In this document: piece after piece, positions 26,899 through 37,156 of the stretch
How positions within the stretch are numbered: the stretch's first letter is position 1
How the letters are laid out: the number at the start of each line of letters is the position of its first letter
Assembly (NCBI RefSeq): GCF_014639155.1
Contig: NZ_BMFT01000001.1
Span: 2,542,001-2,606,000 of the forward strand
Source: Paenibacillus segetis
GTDB taxonomy: Bacteria > Bacillota > Bacilli > Paenibacillales > Paenibacillaceae
DNA length: 64,000 nucleotides
Direction: 5' to 3'
Notes under the pieces: generated by a model
What the model was told of the DNA's origin: nothing
What the model saw: the letters and a program-made list of their open reading frames with translations, nothing else
The model's database searches: none
Program-made: the position numbers and the translations under genes

Positions 26899-27762
26899 GT
26901 GAGATTGTCTATAGGCATGAGAAATATTAAAACTGCCATTGCGATTTTTATTGTAGTCATTATTTCAGAACTGTTAAATCTGGAGTATCCTTTTTATGCG
27001 GCCATCGCCACCATCATCTCAATGGAGAACTCCGTAACAAATTCATTTACCGCAGGCAAGAACCGTATGATGGGTACCTTTGTTGGAGCAGGTGTCGGCC
27101 TGATTTTTGCTATCATCGATCCGAAAAATGCCTTCTATTGTGCCGTAGGTATTGTATTTGTTATCTATATATGCAATCTATTGAAGTGGAATAAATCCAT
27201 TTCGATAGCGAGTATCGTATTTCTAGCCATCATGCTGAATTTACACGTCGGGGAAAGCCCACTCCTATATGGTCTTAATCGGATTTTTGATACTTTGATT
27301 GGTGTCACTGTTGCAGTTGTCGTTAACTATTTGATATTTCCTCCTAAGCATGAGTACAACCTGCACATCGCCCGCAAAACATTGATGAGGCGATTAACTG
27401 ATGCGGCTGAAGAAGTTATTAGCCTCGGAGTAAATGGCGACTTAAAAGATCTCAAAAAAGATATTGCTGATCTGGAAAAATTTCATGAGCTTTGTAAGTT
27501 AGAGTTTCATCTCACGAAAGACCACGGTCAGACGATGAACCATATTGAAGAAGAGATAGAAATCTGCAAGCACATTTACTCACACATGCGAATGATCCAA
27601 AGATTATATATTGAACAAGATTTACTTCATGACATTCCAAATACTAAACAGTTAGATTCAGAATCCCTAAAGATCGTTATCGACTATCATATCGAATGTA
27701 TCTTCAAAGAAATCGAAAGCTTAGGACTTATTATTCCGGTTACTTCAACATCAATGAATTGA
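26899..27762 (+). CDS. Aromatic acid exporter family (ArAE/FUSC-like) membrane protein
   Basis: 287 residues. Four to six transmembrane helices (about 10-150), with YPFYAAIATIISM and GKNRMMGTFVGAGVGL typical of the family, then a helical cytoplasmic domain (160-287). Relatives are proposed to export aromatic acids or related small molecules. GTG start at 26899 with GAGAGGAAGG upstream. It is divergent from the sigma gene and separated from the next gene by 28 bases. Confidence 0.8.
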   Translation: MRLSIGMRNIKTAIAIFIVVIISELLNLEYPFYAAIATIISMENSVTNSFTAGKNRMMGTFVGAGVGLIFAIIDPKNAFYCAVGIVFVIYICNLLKWNKSISIASIVFLAIMLNLHVGESPLLYGLNRIFDTLIGVTVAVVVNYLIFPPKHEYNLHIARKTLMRRLTDAAEEVISLGVNGDLKDLKKDIADLEKFHELCKLEFHLTKDHGQTMNHIEEEIEICKHIYSHMRMIQRLYIEQDLLHDIPNTKQLDSESLKIVIDYHIECIFKEIESLGLIIPVTSTSMN

Positions 27763-27790
27763 TTTCTATTCTTTCTGGGAGGTTGACAAC

Positions 27791-28858
27791 ATGGATTTCA
27801 GACGGGTTACAGGACATGAACTAGGACAGGCTGCCGCATTAGCAAATAAAGTCTTTTGTAAAGATGGAGAACAATATATGGGCTCCGCGTTCCCTACAAT
27901 ATTTGAAGCTGGGGTGAGCCATTCTTATGGTGCATTCAATGAGAAAGGTGATCTTGTAGCGTTCATGGGAATGGTTCCTCAGCTGATCCGTTCCAATCAA
28001 GCTGAATTGCGTGTGTTTTTCATTGGAGCAGTCTGTACAGATCCTGATTACCGAGGTCGGGGGCTCGCCTCCAACTTATTAACACTATGCTCTGAACACG
28101 CCAAAGATGCCGGCGCATCTCTAATGTTCATCTCCGGTGATCTTCCACTATATACAAACGCAGGAAGTGTTTACTACGGTAAATCAACTCAGTTTATTAT
28201 TGATGCTCCTGTTATGGACAAGCTTGCAGCAGAACATAATGCTTGGAATTTCCGAGATATGCAACCAGAAGACATCTTTGTAGTTCATGAACTGTTAACT
28301 TCTCAAACAGGAACGATCAAGTGGGGAATTCCTGACTTACAGCAAGCTATAAGCGTAGCTCCCATGGCGAAGGTTTCTAAGCTGACCCAAGCGATTCGGG
28401 TAGCTGAAATACCCGGTAAAGGTATACGCGCTGTAGTCGTACTAGGTTTGCCAAAATCAGCTACCGTGTCGGAAATGGAGCCTACCAGATTTGATGGAAC
28501 TGTCATTGAATGGGCAGGGTCGCCTGAAGCGGTCGCAACACTGTTGTCCCACTCCTTCTTACACTTCAATTTATCCTCACTGCAAATGAACCTGCCGTGG
28601 CAATATACCCAGCTTGCTGCTTCCCTGAAATCGGCCGGTGCACAAAGTACCGAAAGCACCAACGCCGGGACCGTCTTAGTAGTTGATAAAGCTGCGCTTA
28701 TTACTCAAGCAAGCTTAGATGCTAATGTCGCTCAGGATCTAACCTATGCTGAGCTATGCTCACTTTTATTTGATCCAAGCTCTGAAGTCTTCGTACCAGG
28801 ATATGCAAAGGTTGAACCGTTGCCACTGCCTTATATGTATGGATTGCATTTTGTTTAA
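27791..28858 (+). CDS. GNAT-family N-acetyltransferase
   Basis: 355 residues. The acetyl-CoA motif GAVCTDPDYRGRGLASNLL is at about 77-95 in an N-terminal GNAT domain. The remaining 190 residues contain a second, degenerate GNAT-like half, as in Eis-like proteins. Substrate unknown. GGGAGG lies 7-8 bases before the ATG. Probably co-transcribed with the exporter-like gene. Confidence 0.82.
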   Translation: MDFRRVTGHELGQAAALANKVFCKDGEQYMGSAFPTIFEAGVSHSYGAFNEKGDLVAFMGMVPQLIRSNQAELRVFFIGAVCTDPDYRGRGLASNLLTLCSEHAKDAGASLMFISGDLPLYTNAGSVYYGKSTQFIIDAPVMDKLAAEHNAWNFRDMQPEDIFVVHELLTSQTGTIKWGIPDLQQAISVAPMAKVSKLTQAIRVAEIPGKGIRAVVVLGLPKSATVSEMEPTRFDGTVIEWAGSPEAVATLLSHSFLHFNLSSLQMNLPWQYTQLAASLKSAGAQSTESTNAGTVLVVDKAALITQASLDANVAQDLTYAELCSLLFDPSSEVFVPGYAKVEPLPLPYMYGLHFV

Positions 28859-28888
28859 CAAATTATGAATTTTCAAATAGTTCTATGA

Positions 28889-29935
28889 TTATTTTTCCGT
28901 TACATTCCCGTGGGCATCAATTTTTGCATTATAGGAGAGCTTATTCAATAACTTAATTGTCTTTTTATTATAAGCTTCTGGCATAAAGTTCGGTTGCCCA
29001 TGGATAATTTTTACAGGGGTTATTTTACTCGTAATTTTTGAACCTTTGATTTCAAAATCCACGATCATCGAATCTAACGTTTTATCTCCTCCACGAGTTG
29101 AACGGTTAAATACGAAATTTCCTAAAGAATAATATATCGGCTTGTGCTGATAATATTCGATGCCCATCAGACAATGACTATGCGCGCCAATGATCATATC
29201 TGCACCACTATCAATCATTTGCTTAGCCAGCTTGCGAGCATATGGTTCTGGATAATCTTTAAATTCCTCGTTCCAATGGAGATAGACAATGGTGAAGTCA
29301 TTCTCTTGCGTGGATTTCTTAATTTCAGTTAGCAAAGGCTCAAGTGTATAAGCAGATGCGGCCCCCGCATTTTTCTCACCCGCATACCATGAAGGACCTG
29401 AAAGAACGCGACTAACACCAAGTACGGCGATTTTTTTATCCTTTATCGTCTTTACATAGGGTGAAAAAGCTTCTTTAATATTCTTTCCAGCCCCTGTGTA
29501 ACCAATTTTGTATTTATTAAGCTGAACTATGGTGTCCAACATAGCATCTTTGCCATAATCGAGAATATGATTGTTAGCTACAGTTACCCCATCCACACCC
29601 GCATATACTAAACCCGCTAATGCAGTAGGTTTTGATCGAAAGACAAATGTTTTGTTATCTACTGGCTTACCTTTAGTCGAAACCGGTGTTTCCAAATTCG
29701 CAAATGCCATATCGGCTTGTTTCAATTTGGGGGCTACTTTCTCAAAAGGATAGTTGACTCCAAATTTAGCTATTTGATCTCCAACATAACCATCAAGCAG
29801 AATATCACCCACGAACGTAAGCCGAATTTGGTCCGTTTTATCTACCTCAGGCTCCCCTAAAGCGATAGTAGCTGGGAGCGTGAGTATTAATATAATAAAA
29901 ACACATATAAATCTCCTAATCATTCGTGCCCCCAT
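28889..29935 (-). CDS. CapA-family (poly-gamma-glutamate capsule-like) metallophosphatase
   Basis: 348 residues with an N-terminal signal peptide (about 4-25). The PGA_cap fold is shown by LTFVGDILLDGYVG, ANLETPVS, TVANNHILDYG and GAHSHCLMGIEYYQHKPI plus YSLGNFVFN. CapA/PgsA-type proteins act outside the membrane in poly-gamma-glutamate synthesis or related wall processes, but this gene has no pgsB/pgsC neighbours, so the role may differ. ATG at 29935 lies 7 bases after AGGAGG; the longer reading frame ignores that site. Confidence 0.82.
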   Translation of the reverse strand: MGARMIRRFICVFIILILTLPATIALGEPEVDKTDQIRLTFVGDILLDGYVGDQIAKFGVNYPFEKVAPKLKQADMAFANLETPVSTKGKPVDNKTFVFRSKPTALAGLVYAGVDGVTVANNHILDYGKDAMLDTIVQLNKYKIGYTGAGKNIKEAFSPYVKTIKDKKIAVLGVSRVLSGPSWYAGEKNAGAASAYTLEPLLTEIKKSTQENDFTIVYLHWNEEFKDYPEPYARKLAKQMIDSGADMIIGAHSHCLMGIEYYQHKPIYYSLGNFVFNRSTRGGDKTLDSMIVDFEIKGSKITSKITPVKIIHGQPNFMPEAYNKKTIKLLNKLSYNAKIDAHGNVTEK

Positions 29936-30053
29936 CCCTATACCTCCTCTATGTTTTACACCCAACTCAAGCCTATGTGACAAATCCGGTACTTATTAAT
30001 AAAATCATGTAAAAGAAGGATAATCAATACTAAATTTTCCAATTGATAAATAA

Positions 30054-30080
30054 GACCTACCTCGTAAGTTGAGATAGGTC
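30054..30080 (-). terminator. Hairpin after the KdpD-like gene
   Basis: GACCTACCTC / GAGATAGGTC (30054-30063 with 30071-30080, one mismatch), followed on the minus strand by TTATTTATC. Likely end of the kdp transcript. Confidence 0.6.
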
Positions 30081-30096
30081 CTCTGTCCACCTTAAT

Positions 30097-32421
30097 TTAT
30101 TGATCTTCCCTCGTGAAATCAGCAACGACCAGCACATCCACATGTCTAGCTGAACGCAAAATTTGCTTGGTGACATCACCACGGAACCATTTGCGTAGCC
30201 ACGAGCGTTGAGACTGCCCAATAATAATTTGGGTGCTCTGTAATGCCTGTGATCTTTCCAGTAGCAAAGAAGCTACACGGCTCGGGATTACGTTAGGTAT
30301 GGTTTTAAAAATTCCTCCCAGCCTTTCCGTCAGTTCCTTCAATTCAGCGATACGCTTATCCGTTAGCTCCCCATGCTGCTTCATCTCTTGTACATACGTG
30401 ACATACCAGTTGGCTTTGAGTCGGTATGCAATTCGGAACCCTCGACGGATGAGTCTTTCCGAACCTTGGCCGAGCGTGATACACACGTAAATGACTTCCT
30501 TTCTTCTCCAAGGCCCTCGCAATGACCCATCACGCTCCCAAGCCTCCAAACGCTCATCCACATCATCAGCAATCTCTCGCAGTGCCAGTTCCCTTAGTGC
30601 GATTAAATTCCCGATTTTGAAAAAATGATCTAGTGCCTGATCAACTTTCGCCAGCGCATAAATTTTGCCCTCTTTCATCCGCTCCTGAAGCGCTTTGGGC
30701 GTCACATCGATTAACTCTACTTCGTCTGCCCGCTGCAGCATACTGTCGGGAACAGTCTCTCTTACCCTAACTCCGGTAATTTGCTCTACCGCATCATTCA
30801 AACTCTCCAGATGCTGAACATTCACCGTAGAAATGACGGATATTCCCGCATCAAGCAGCTCCATAACATCCATATACCGTTTCTTGTGCTTGCTACCCGG
30901 CATATTGGTGTGCGCTAGTTCATCCACTAACACGACTTCAGGATTCCGCCGAATGATGGCCTCCGTGTCCATTTCCTCCAGAATGGTTCCGCGGTAATCG
31001 ATACGCAGTCTTTGCACAGATTCAAGCTTAGCCACTTGCTCCAACGTTTCTTTACGCCCGTGGGTTTCTAACAACCCGATGACGACATCGATCCCTCTTT
31101 TCAAGAGATCATTTCCTTCACGTAGCATCTTGTATGTTTTGCCCACGCCAGGAGCTGCCCCAATATATACCTTAAAAGTACCTCGACGGAAATCTTCAAT
31201 TTTGTCCATGACTTCCTGATTGCTAAGCCTATGGTAAGCATCCGATTCACGTTTATTACGGATTTTCAGCGCTGGCAGAACACGTTCTCCCTCCTGTTCC
31301 GCACGATCTGCCACGAAGAACACATCCACGTTACGGATATGCTTCAGAAGAGAATTGGCGATCGATCCTTTTCGTATTTCCTGCCATGCGCTTTGCTTCG
31401 AATGCCCCATGACGATCCGCGTAATATTATGTCGCATTGCATATTGCACAAGTAAATGTGGAATCTCACGTTTTGAGCGAAAAGGAATTTCCTCCATTGA
31501 TGCACCGATTTTCTCCGCCAACTTCCATAATGACCGTTTAAATGTAGCAGCATCTTTTGAGGGAGCGAGACCTTGTTTCCAAAAGGATACTACCGCTAAC
31601 TCACCGTTTAGCCGCTTCGCTATTTGCTGTCCACGGCGGATATGTATCGAGCCGTTCCAGTAATACTGCGCAGAAACAAGCACCTTTTCCGCGATACCAG
31701 CTGCTCCATGCAGCCCCTGCTCCTCTCGGTGCTTCTCTAGGGTGTAATTTACATCCTCTGCCACCATTCGGAGCGCCAGCTCCCGTAGCTTACTTAGATT
31801 TCCCTTATTTAACAGTGGGATATGGTCCCTTTTGCCCAAATGTCCCTCAGATACGCGCTGAAGTATTTTCTCGGGAGTTACGTCAATCAGAACCAACTCA
31901 TCTGCCAAGGCTAACACGTCTGTCGGAATAGAATACTCCACTTCCATCCCCGTCCACTGTCTTGCTAAATCCGCAGCACCTTCCAACTCATATACGTTCA
32001 CCGTCGTAATCACGCTAATTCCGGCGCTAATTAAATAATTGATATCTTCGAGCCGTCCAAGGCGCTCCGCCCCGTTCCGGTTACGGTGTGCCAATCCATC
32101 GGTTAATACAACCTCCGGGTTACGCTTCACGATGGCTTCTACATCCAAATCCTTCTTTTCAATTCCGTCCTTAACCCAGTGTATACTTGGAATCCGTTCC
32201 AAATCACCAAGCTGATCCCTGGTCTCAGGACTTTGATTGGTGGATACAGCACAAATAACCACATCAATTCCCTGACCTTTAAGACTCTGGCCTTCACGTA
32301 GCATCTGGTATGTTTTGCCCGCCCCACTAACAGGACCGATAAAGATTTTCAGGCGTCCACGGTGTAGCTCGTAGATAGAAAGCAACAACTCTTCAGGTGT
32401 CTTTCTCCGGTACGTTTCCAT
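30097..32421 (-). CDS. Tandem double KdpD sensor-domain protein without histidine kinase
   Basis: 774 residues with two copies of the KdpD input module. Copy 1: KdpD ATPase-like 21-230 and USP domain 245-375. Copy 2: KdpD 413-620 and USP 641-768. Copy 2 has canonical Walker A GAAPGVGKTY (421-430) and Walker B VVLVDELAHTN (496-506). Copy 1 has GPVSGAGKT (29-37) and VVLTDGLAHRN, so the Walker B Glu is replaced by Gly. The membrane helices and kinase of full KdpD are absent, and no kdpE is nearby. It follows kdpC. Short KdpD proteins without kinase are known in other bacteria; a tandem pair is unusual. In Staphylococcus the KdpD USP domain binds c-di-AMP. Confidence 0.9.
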   Translation of the reverse strand: METYRRKTPEELLLSIYELHRGRLKIFIGPVSGAGKTYQMLREGQSLKGQGIDVVICAVSTNQSPETRDQLGDLERIPSIHWVKDGIEKKDLDVEAIVKRNPEVVLTDGLAHRNRNGAERLGRLEDINYLISAGISVITTVNVYELEGAADLARQWTGMEVEYSIPTDVLALADELVLIDVTPEKILQRVSEGHLGKRDHIPLLNKGNLSKLRELALRMVAEDVNYTLEKHREEQGLHGAAGIAEKVLVSAQYYWNGSIHIRRGQQIAKRLNGELAVVSFWKQGLAPSKDAATFKRSLWKLAEKIGASMEEIPFRSKREIPHLLVQYAMRHNITRIVMGHSKQSAWQEIRKGSIANSLLKHIRNVDVFFVADRAEQEGERVLPALKIRNKRESDAYHRLSNQEVMDKIEDFRRGTFKVYIGAAPGVGKTYKMLREGNDLLKRGIDVVIGLLETHGRKETLEQVAKLESVQRLRIDYRGTILEEMDTEAIIRRNPEVVLVDELAHTNMPGSKHKKRYMDVMELLDAGISVISTVNVQHLESLNDAVEQITGVRVRETVPDSMLQRADEVELIDVTPKALQERMKEGKIYALAKVDQALDHFFKIGNLIALRELALREIADDVDERLEAWERDGSLRGPWRRKEVIYVCITLGQGSERLIRRGFRIAYRLKANWYVTYVQEMKQHGELTDKRIAELKELTERLGGIFKTIPNVIPSRVASLLLERSQALQSTQIIIGQSQRSWLRKWFRGDVTKQILRSARHVDVLVVADFTREDQ

Positions 32422-32452
32422 AAATAAGTACCACTCCCAAACACGCTTTAAT

Positions 32453-32482
32453 CCCCGCCTGACTCCAAGAAATCAGGCAGGG
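32453..32482 (-). terminator. Hairpin between kdpC and the KdpD-like gene
   Basis: On the minus strand CCCTGCCTGA pairs with TCAGGCGGGG around an ATTTCTTGGA-type loop, with one mismatch. Only ATTAAA follows, so it is a weak terminator or an RNA stabilising/processing hairpin. Confidence 0.45.
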
Positions 32483-32496
32483 ACATATGATACATT

Positions 32497-33117
32497 TTAC
32501 GATTTCACTAATTTCTGTAGATCCATATTTAACTTCAGTACATTCACCCGTTTTTCCCCGAACAGTCCTAAATCACGGCCCTCTGTGTGCTGGTTCACCA
32601 ACTCCTCCAGTTGCGAAGCTGGAATACCGGTCAAATTGCTGATTCGTGGAATCTGCACAATCGCCGAGTCAGGAGAGATATGTGGATCAAGCCCGGAGCC
32701 CGAATTGGTTACCAAATCGATTGGCAATTCGTTCAACGGCACATCCGGATTATCAACTTGCCACTGAGTAATGAAATCCTTCGTACGCTGCAACATATCG
32801 AGATTAGATGGTCCATAGTTATTGGATCCCGAAGCCTCCGCTTTATACTCAATACTGGATACCCGACCATGGAACAACGCCGGATCACTAAAGTTTTGCC
32901 CGATCAATTCTGACCCCACAACGACACCAGCATCATTCTTCAGCAAGCTACCATTCGCTTGAGATGGCATAATAACTTGAGCAATCGCCGTAGATGTTAA
33001 TGGGTAGATCATTCCACAGATTACGATGAATACGATACAAAGCCGCACGATTGTAAAAAAATATAAACCTTTAGATAGGGACTGCTGTTCTTCAGCCGTC
33101 TTAATGGAGTTCGCCAT
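32497..33117 (-). CDS. kdpC: Potassium-transporting ATPase subunit C
   Basis: About 206 residues. One N-terminal membrane helix (about 20-42), then the KdpC extracytoplasmic domain with [29 protein letters not shown] and [14 protein letters not shown]. KdpC stabilises the KdpFABC complex and assists its K+ uptake. I place the start at ATG 33117; the longer frame would overlap kdpB by 20 bases. Confidence 0.95.
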   Translation of the reverse strand: MANSIKTAEEQQSLSKGLYFFTIVRLCIVFIVICGMIYPLTSTAIAQVIMPSQANGSLLKNDAGVVVGSELIGQNFSDPALFHGRVSSIEYKAEASGSNNYGPSNLDMLQRTKDFITQWQVDNPDVPLNELPIDLVTNSGSGLDPHISPDSAIVQIPRISNLTGIPASQLEELVNQHTEGRDLGLFGEKRVNVLKLNMDLQKLVKS

Positions 33118-33154
33118 GATACTCTCACTCTTTCTATAGTTAGTCAATACACCG

Positions 33155-35188
33155 TTATATCCATACACTGACAATCATATCAATGAGCTTGATGCCCACG
33201 AAAGGAACAATGACTCCACCGAGTCCGTAGATCAAAATATTTCGGCTGAGCAGCTTAGTAGAACTCATTGCTTTATACGAAACACCTTTCATTGCAAGAG
33301 GGATTAGCAATGGGATAATAATGGCATTAAAAATCAACGCCGAAAGAATCGCCGAGCTCGGAGATCCAAGTCCCATCACATTTAAGGCTTCCATCTCAGG
33401 TATAGCCAGCGTGAACATCGCTGGAATAATAGCAAAATACTTGGCAATATCATTCGCAATACTAAAGGTAGTCAAAGCTCCCCGTGTCATAAGTAACTGC
33501 TTACCGATAGCAACAACCTCAATAATTTTCGAAGGATCCGAATCTAGATCGACCATATTCGCCGCTTCTTTGGCAGCCGTTGTCCCGCTGTTCATCGCTA
33601 GACCAACATCGGCCTGCGCCAAAGCAGGAGCATCATTTGTACCGTCCCCAGTCATAGCGACCAGTTTCCCTTCGTTTTGTTCACGACGAATGACTGCAAT
33701 TTTGTCCTCCGGAGTACTTTCAGCAATGTAATCATCTACACCAGCTTCACGAGCTATGGTCGCTGCGGTTAGCGGATTGTCACCCGTACACATAATCGTC
33801 TTGATCCCCATCGAGCGCATCTCTTCAAAACGTTCCTTCATGCCAGGCTTCACGGTATCTTTTAAATAAATGAGTCCATAAATCCGGTTGTCTACCGCAA
33901 CAGCAAGTGGGGTTCCCCCTAACCTAGCAATGGCATCTGAGTTACTATCTAGGTTATCTGGTATCTGTCCGCCATTAGACAATACCCATTTCTTCACGGA
34001 GTCTACCGCCCCCTTACGAACGCAGCGACCGTCACGCAGATCTATACCACTCATCCGCGTCTCCGCCTTAAACTCTACGAATTCCCCGCCATCTCCAAGA
34101 CTAGCGTCATAGCTACATTCCAGCTTTTTAGCTAATTCAATGACCGATCGTCCTTCAGGAGTCTCATCCTTCAAGGAGCTAATCGCCGCCCATGCGGTAA
34201 GTTCAGCTGTCGTTTCATTCCCTACTGGAACAAATTCACTCGCCATCCGGTTACCAAATGTAATCGTACCTGTCTTGTCTAAGATCATCGTATTGATATC
34301 ACCAGCCACCTCAACGGCCTTCCCCGACATGGCCAACACGTTAAACTGCGTAACTCGGTCCATACCTGCAATACCAATCGCTGAGAGTAGTCCGCCGATC
34401 GTTGTTGGAATCAAGCAGACTAATAAGGCTATCAGAACAGGAATATCCAGTTCAATACCTAGATAGTCCGCAATCGGGCGCAAGGTAACTACTACAATCA
34501 AAAAGATAATTGTCAGACTGATTAGGAGCGTATTCAGTGCGATTTCATTCGGTGTTTTTTGGCGTTTGGCCCCTTCTACTAAGGAGATCATCCGATCTAG
34601 AAACGATTCACCAGGATCGCTTGTAATTCGCACTTTAATCTCATCACTAACAACCCGTGTACCCCCTGTGACGGAGTTAAAGTCACCACCAGCTTCTTTA
34701 ATTACGGGCGCCGATTCACCAGTAATAGCTGATTCATCCACGGAAGCTAAGCCTTCTATAACCTCGCCATCACCAGGAATTAATTCACCTTGGCTGACGA
34801 TAACGAAATCTCCTTTGCGGAGCTCGGAGGAAGATACAGTCTTCAGTACCGTTCCCACCAATTTATTAGCTGTAATATCTTGTTTCGTCTTCTTGAGCGA
34901 GTCGGCCTGAGCCTTCCCGCGTCCTTCAGCTAACGCTTCAGCAAAGTTAGCGAACAGTACAGTGAACAACAGGATGAACAACACGGTAATATTAAAGCCC
35001 ATCGATTTTTCGGCGTTAAAGTATCCCGGTGCCAACACCATGAGCAAAACAATAATTGTCCCGATCTCAACGACGAACATCACTGGATTCTTCATCAGAG
35101 TTACCGGATTAAGCTTAATAAAACTATCCTTAACAGCGCTTAGGAGTATGGGTCCGGTCAGCAGCTTTTTTCTTTTTAAAGTACTCAT
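33155..35188 (-). CDS. kdpB: Potassium-transporting ATPase ATP-binding subunit B
   Basis: 677 residues, P-type ATPase. DKTGT with phosphorylated D304, TGES at 156-159 and [16 protein letters not shown] in the hinge are intact, and membrane helices flank the loops as in KdpB. It hydrolyses ATP to drive K+ through KdpA. The TGES serine is the residue that is phosphorylated for inhibition in E. coli KdpB. Confidence 0.97.
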   Translation of the reverse strand: MSTLKRKKLLTGPILLSAVKDSFIKLNPVTLMKNPVMFVVEIGTIIVLLMVLAPGYFNAEKSMGFNITVLFILLFTVLFANFAEALAEGRGKAQADSLKKTKQDITANKLVGTVLKTVSSSELRKGDFVIVSQGELIPGDGEVIEGLASVDESAITGESAPVIKEAGGDFNSVTGGTRVVSDEIKVRITSDPGESFLDRMISLVEGAKRQKTPNEIALNTLLISLTIIFLIVVVTLRPIADYLGIELDIPVLIALLVCLIPTTIGGLLSAIGIAGMDRVTQFNVLAMSGKAVEVAGDINTMILDKTGTITFGNRMASEFVPVGNETTAELTAWAAISSLKDETPEGRSVIELAKKLECSYDASLGDGGEFVEFKAETRMSGIDLRDGRCVRKGAVDSVKKWVLSNGGQIPDNLDSNSDAIARLGGTPLAVAVDNRIYGLIYLKDTVKPGMKERFEEMRSMGIKTIMCTGDNPLTAATIAREAGVDDYIAESTPEDKIAVIRREQNEGKLVAMTGDGTNDAPALAQADVGLAMNSGTTAAKEAANMVDLDSDPSKIIEVVAIGKQLLMTRGALTTFSIANDIAKYFAIIPAMFTLAIPEMEALNVMGLGSPSSAILSALIFNAIIIPLLIPLAMKGVSYKAMSSTKLLSRNILIYGLGGVIVPFVGIKLIDMIVSVWI

Positions 35189-35204
35189 TTTGTTCTCCCT
35201 CTTC

Positions 35205-36881
35205 CTACCGTAAGGTCAAATATTCTGCAATTGGACCGAGCACAATGACCGGCAAAAAGGTCAGCGCACCGATAATCAGCACCGTAACGATCAGAATGCC
35301 GGTAAAAAGGCGATTATCTGTACGGAAGGTACCCATTGTCTCTGGAACCGGCTTCTTGCGAAGCAGTGAACCAGCTACCGCCATCATAGCGATCATCGAT
35401 ATATAGCGGCCTACTAGCATGACGATCCCTGTCGTAATATTCCAGAAGGATGTATTGTCAGCAAGTCCTTCAAATCCCGAGCCGTTATTAGCCGCGGAAG
35501 ACACATATTCGTACAATACCTGCGATAACCCATGAAAGCCGGGATTCGTAATCGCACCTTTGCCGAGATCGGTCAGGAAGGCTCCAGCCGTTGGTACGAG
35601 AATAATTAGAGGGTGTACCAAGATCGCGATCGCAATCAGCTTCATCTCCCTCGCCTCAATCTTTCGACCAAGAAATTCGGGTGTCCGACCAACCATTAGA
35701 CCACAGAGGAATACGCCCAAGATGGCATACATCAGCATATTGATTAACCCAACACCCTTACCTCCAAATACATTGTTTAGCATCATCAACGCTAGCGGGG
35801 TAATTCCGCCTAATGGAGTCTGGGTATCATGCATGTTATTTACACTCCCCGTGGTAGCTGCCGTTGTTACCGTGGTGAACAGTGAGGATTGTGGTATGCC
35901 AAAACGGACCTCCTTACCTTCCATACTCCCCTGTGAAGCATTGATCCCCATGGCATTGATCGCCGGATTCCCATGGCTTTCAGCATAGTAGTTCAATGAG
36001 AGAAACAGGACAAACAACGTCATCATGGCGGAGAAAATTACCCAACCTTGACGTTTGTTCTTAGCGAACAGACCAAACATATATGGGAGGGATGCTGGTA
36101 GCACCCACATCGATAACATTTCCAACACGTTAGTGAGCGGGTTCGGATTCTCAAATGGATGCGACGAATTAGCACCAAAGAAACCTCCACCGTTCGTACC
36201 CAAATGCTTAATGGATTCCAGTGAAGCAACAGGGCCGATGGCAATTTGCTGGGTTTGCCCCTCGAGCGTAGTGACCTCGAGCGTCGACTTCAGTGTCTGT
36301 GGTACATGTAATGCAACCAGTGTTAGAGTAACTAGCAACGCTAATGGAATGAACACACGGATATGTGCTTTAACGAAATCCTCGAAGAAGTTACCCACCG
36401 ACTTTTGACCGGTAATCCCTCTAACAAAAGCGACTGCAACCGCAAATCCGCTAGCCGCCGAGGTGAACATCATCATCGTAATAACTGCCATTTGCGAGAA
36501 ATAGGAAAGCCCTGTTTCCCCGCTATAATGCTGCAGATTCGTATTAGTCATAAAGCTGATTACCGTATTAAAGCTAAGTGTCTGCTCCATATCCCCAATT
36601 CCGTTAGGGTTAAGCGGGAGCCCCCGCTGTAATCTAAGGAATATATAACTGAAAGCCACTAGAACGATATTCGTCAAAATAAAGCTTATCGCATATTTCT
36701 TCCAGGACATTCGGTCCCGTTTTTTTAAGCCAATCAAGGCATAAATGCCTTTTTCAATTCGAGCAAACCCTTTGTCCGTACGATTCGGTTCATTGGAGAA
36801 CACATGATATAAATAAGTACCCATTGGTTTAACCAGCAGCATTAGGATTACGATAACAGCTACAATTTGCAAAATGCCCAT
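35205..36881 (-). CDS. kdpA: Potassium-transporting ATPase channel-like subunit A
   Basis: 558 residues with about 10 transmembrane helices and the selectivity-filter-like loops of Kdp[36 protein letters not shown], and later the [14 protein letters not shown] and [13 protein letters not shown] segments. It forms the K+ pathway of the high-affinity Kdp pump. 16 bases before kdpB. Confidence 0.97.
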   Translation of the reverse strand: MGILQIVAVIVILMLLVKPMGTYLYHVFSNEPNRTDKGFARIEKGIYALIGLKKRDRMSWKKYAISFILTNIVLVAFSYIFLRLQRGLPLNPNGIGDMEQTLSFNTVISFMTNTNLQHYSGETGLSYFSQMAVITMMMFTSAASGFAVAVAFVRGITGQKSVGNFFEDFVKAHIRVFIPLALLVTLTLVALHVPQTLKSTLEVTTLEGQTQQIAIGPVASLESIKHLGTNGGGFFGANSSHPFENPNPLTNVLEMLSMWVLPASLPYMFGLFAKNKRQGWVIFSAMMTLFVLFLSLNYYAESHGNPAINAMGINASQGSMEGKEVRFGIPQSSLFTTVTTAATTGSVNNMHDTQTPLGGITPLALMMLNNVFGGKGVGLINMLMYAILGVFLCGLMVGRTPEFLGRKIEAREMKLIAIAILVHPLIILVPTAGAFLTDLGKGAITNPGFHGLSQVLYEYVSSAANNGSGFEGLADNTSFWNITTGIVMLVGRYISMIAMMAVAGSLLRKKPVPETMGTFRTDNRLFTGILIVTVLIIGALTFLPVIVLGPIAEYLTLR

Positions 36882-36957
36882 GAATGACTGACCCTCCTTA
36901 AATTAGGCCTAAATTGCCTAAATTTTTATGCTTTTACTAGAATAATGCGATATGAAA

Positions 36958-37035
36958 TTAAAATTTCTCCGGATAGATCAGGGCATATACTAGATACATG
37001 AACAATAGAACGGTAACAGCTATGATCAGAATCAC
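36958..37035 (-). CDS. kdpF: KdpF small membrane subunit
   Basis: A 25-residue peptide that is one hydrophobic helix ending in YLVYALIYPEKF, the KdpF signature. It starts with GTG at 37035, with GGGAGGA about 8 bases upstream, and lies 76 bases before kdpA. It stabilises the KdpFABC complex. Confidence 0.85.
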   Translation of the reverse strand: MILIIAVTVLLFMYLVYALIYPEKF

Positions 37036-37038
37036 AAA

Positions 37039-37140
37039 TCATTCCTCCCTATCCTGAACTACACCTTCGCACCAGTGCATAAATCCATAGAACAAACCAT
37101 AAATCACGACTAATGCAGCCACCATATACAGATCCATCAT
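37039..37140 (-). CDS. 33-residue membrane peptide before kdpF
   Basis: Starts ATG ATG at 37140 with AAAGGACTGAAAAGACC upstream. It is a single hydrophobic helix (VAALVVIYGLFYGF) with a charged tail (VVQDREE). The stop lies 3 bases before the kdpF start, and the kdpF ribosome binding site lies within its last codons, implying coupling. Not recognised by me; it may be an additional small regulator or subunit of the pump. Confidence 0.6.
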   Translation of the reverse strand: MMDLYMVAALVVIYGLFYGFMHWCEGVVQDREE

Positions 37141-37156
37141 GGTCTTTTCAGTCCTT

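Noticed and set aside
31557..31931. 124-codon plus-strand frame opposite the KdpD-like gene
   Set aside because: Antisense shadow of a clear coding sequence; proline-rich low-quality protein without start signal.
33321..34910. Several long plus-strand frames opposite kdpB
   Set aside because: Ser/Pro/Thr-rich antisense shadows of a strongly conserved P-type ATPase gene.
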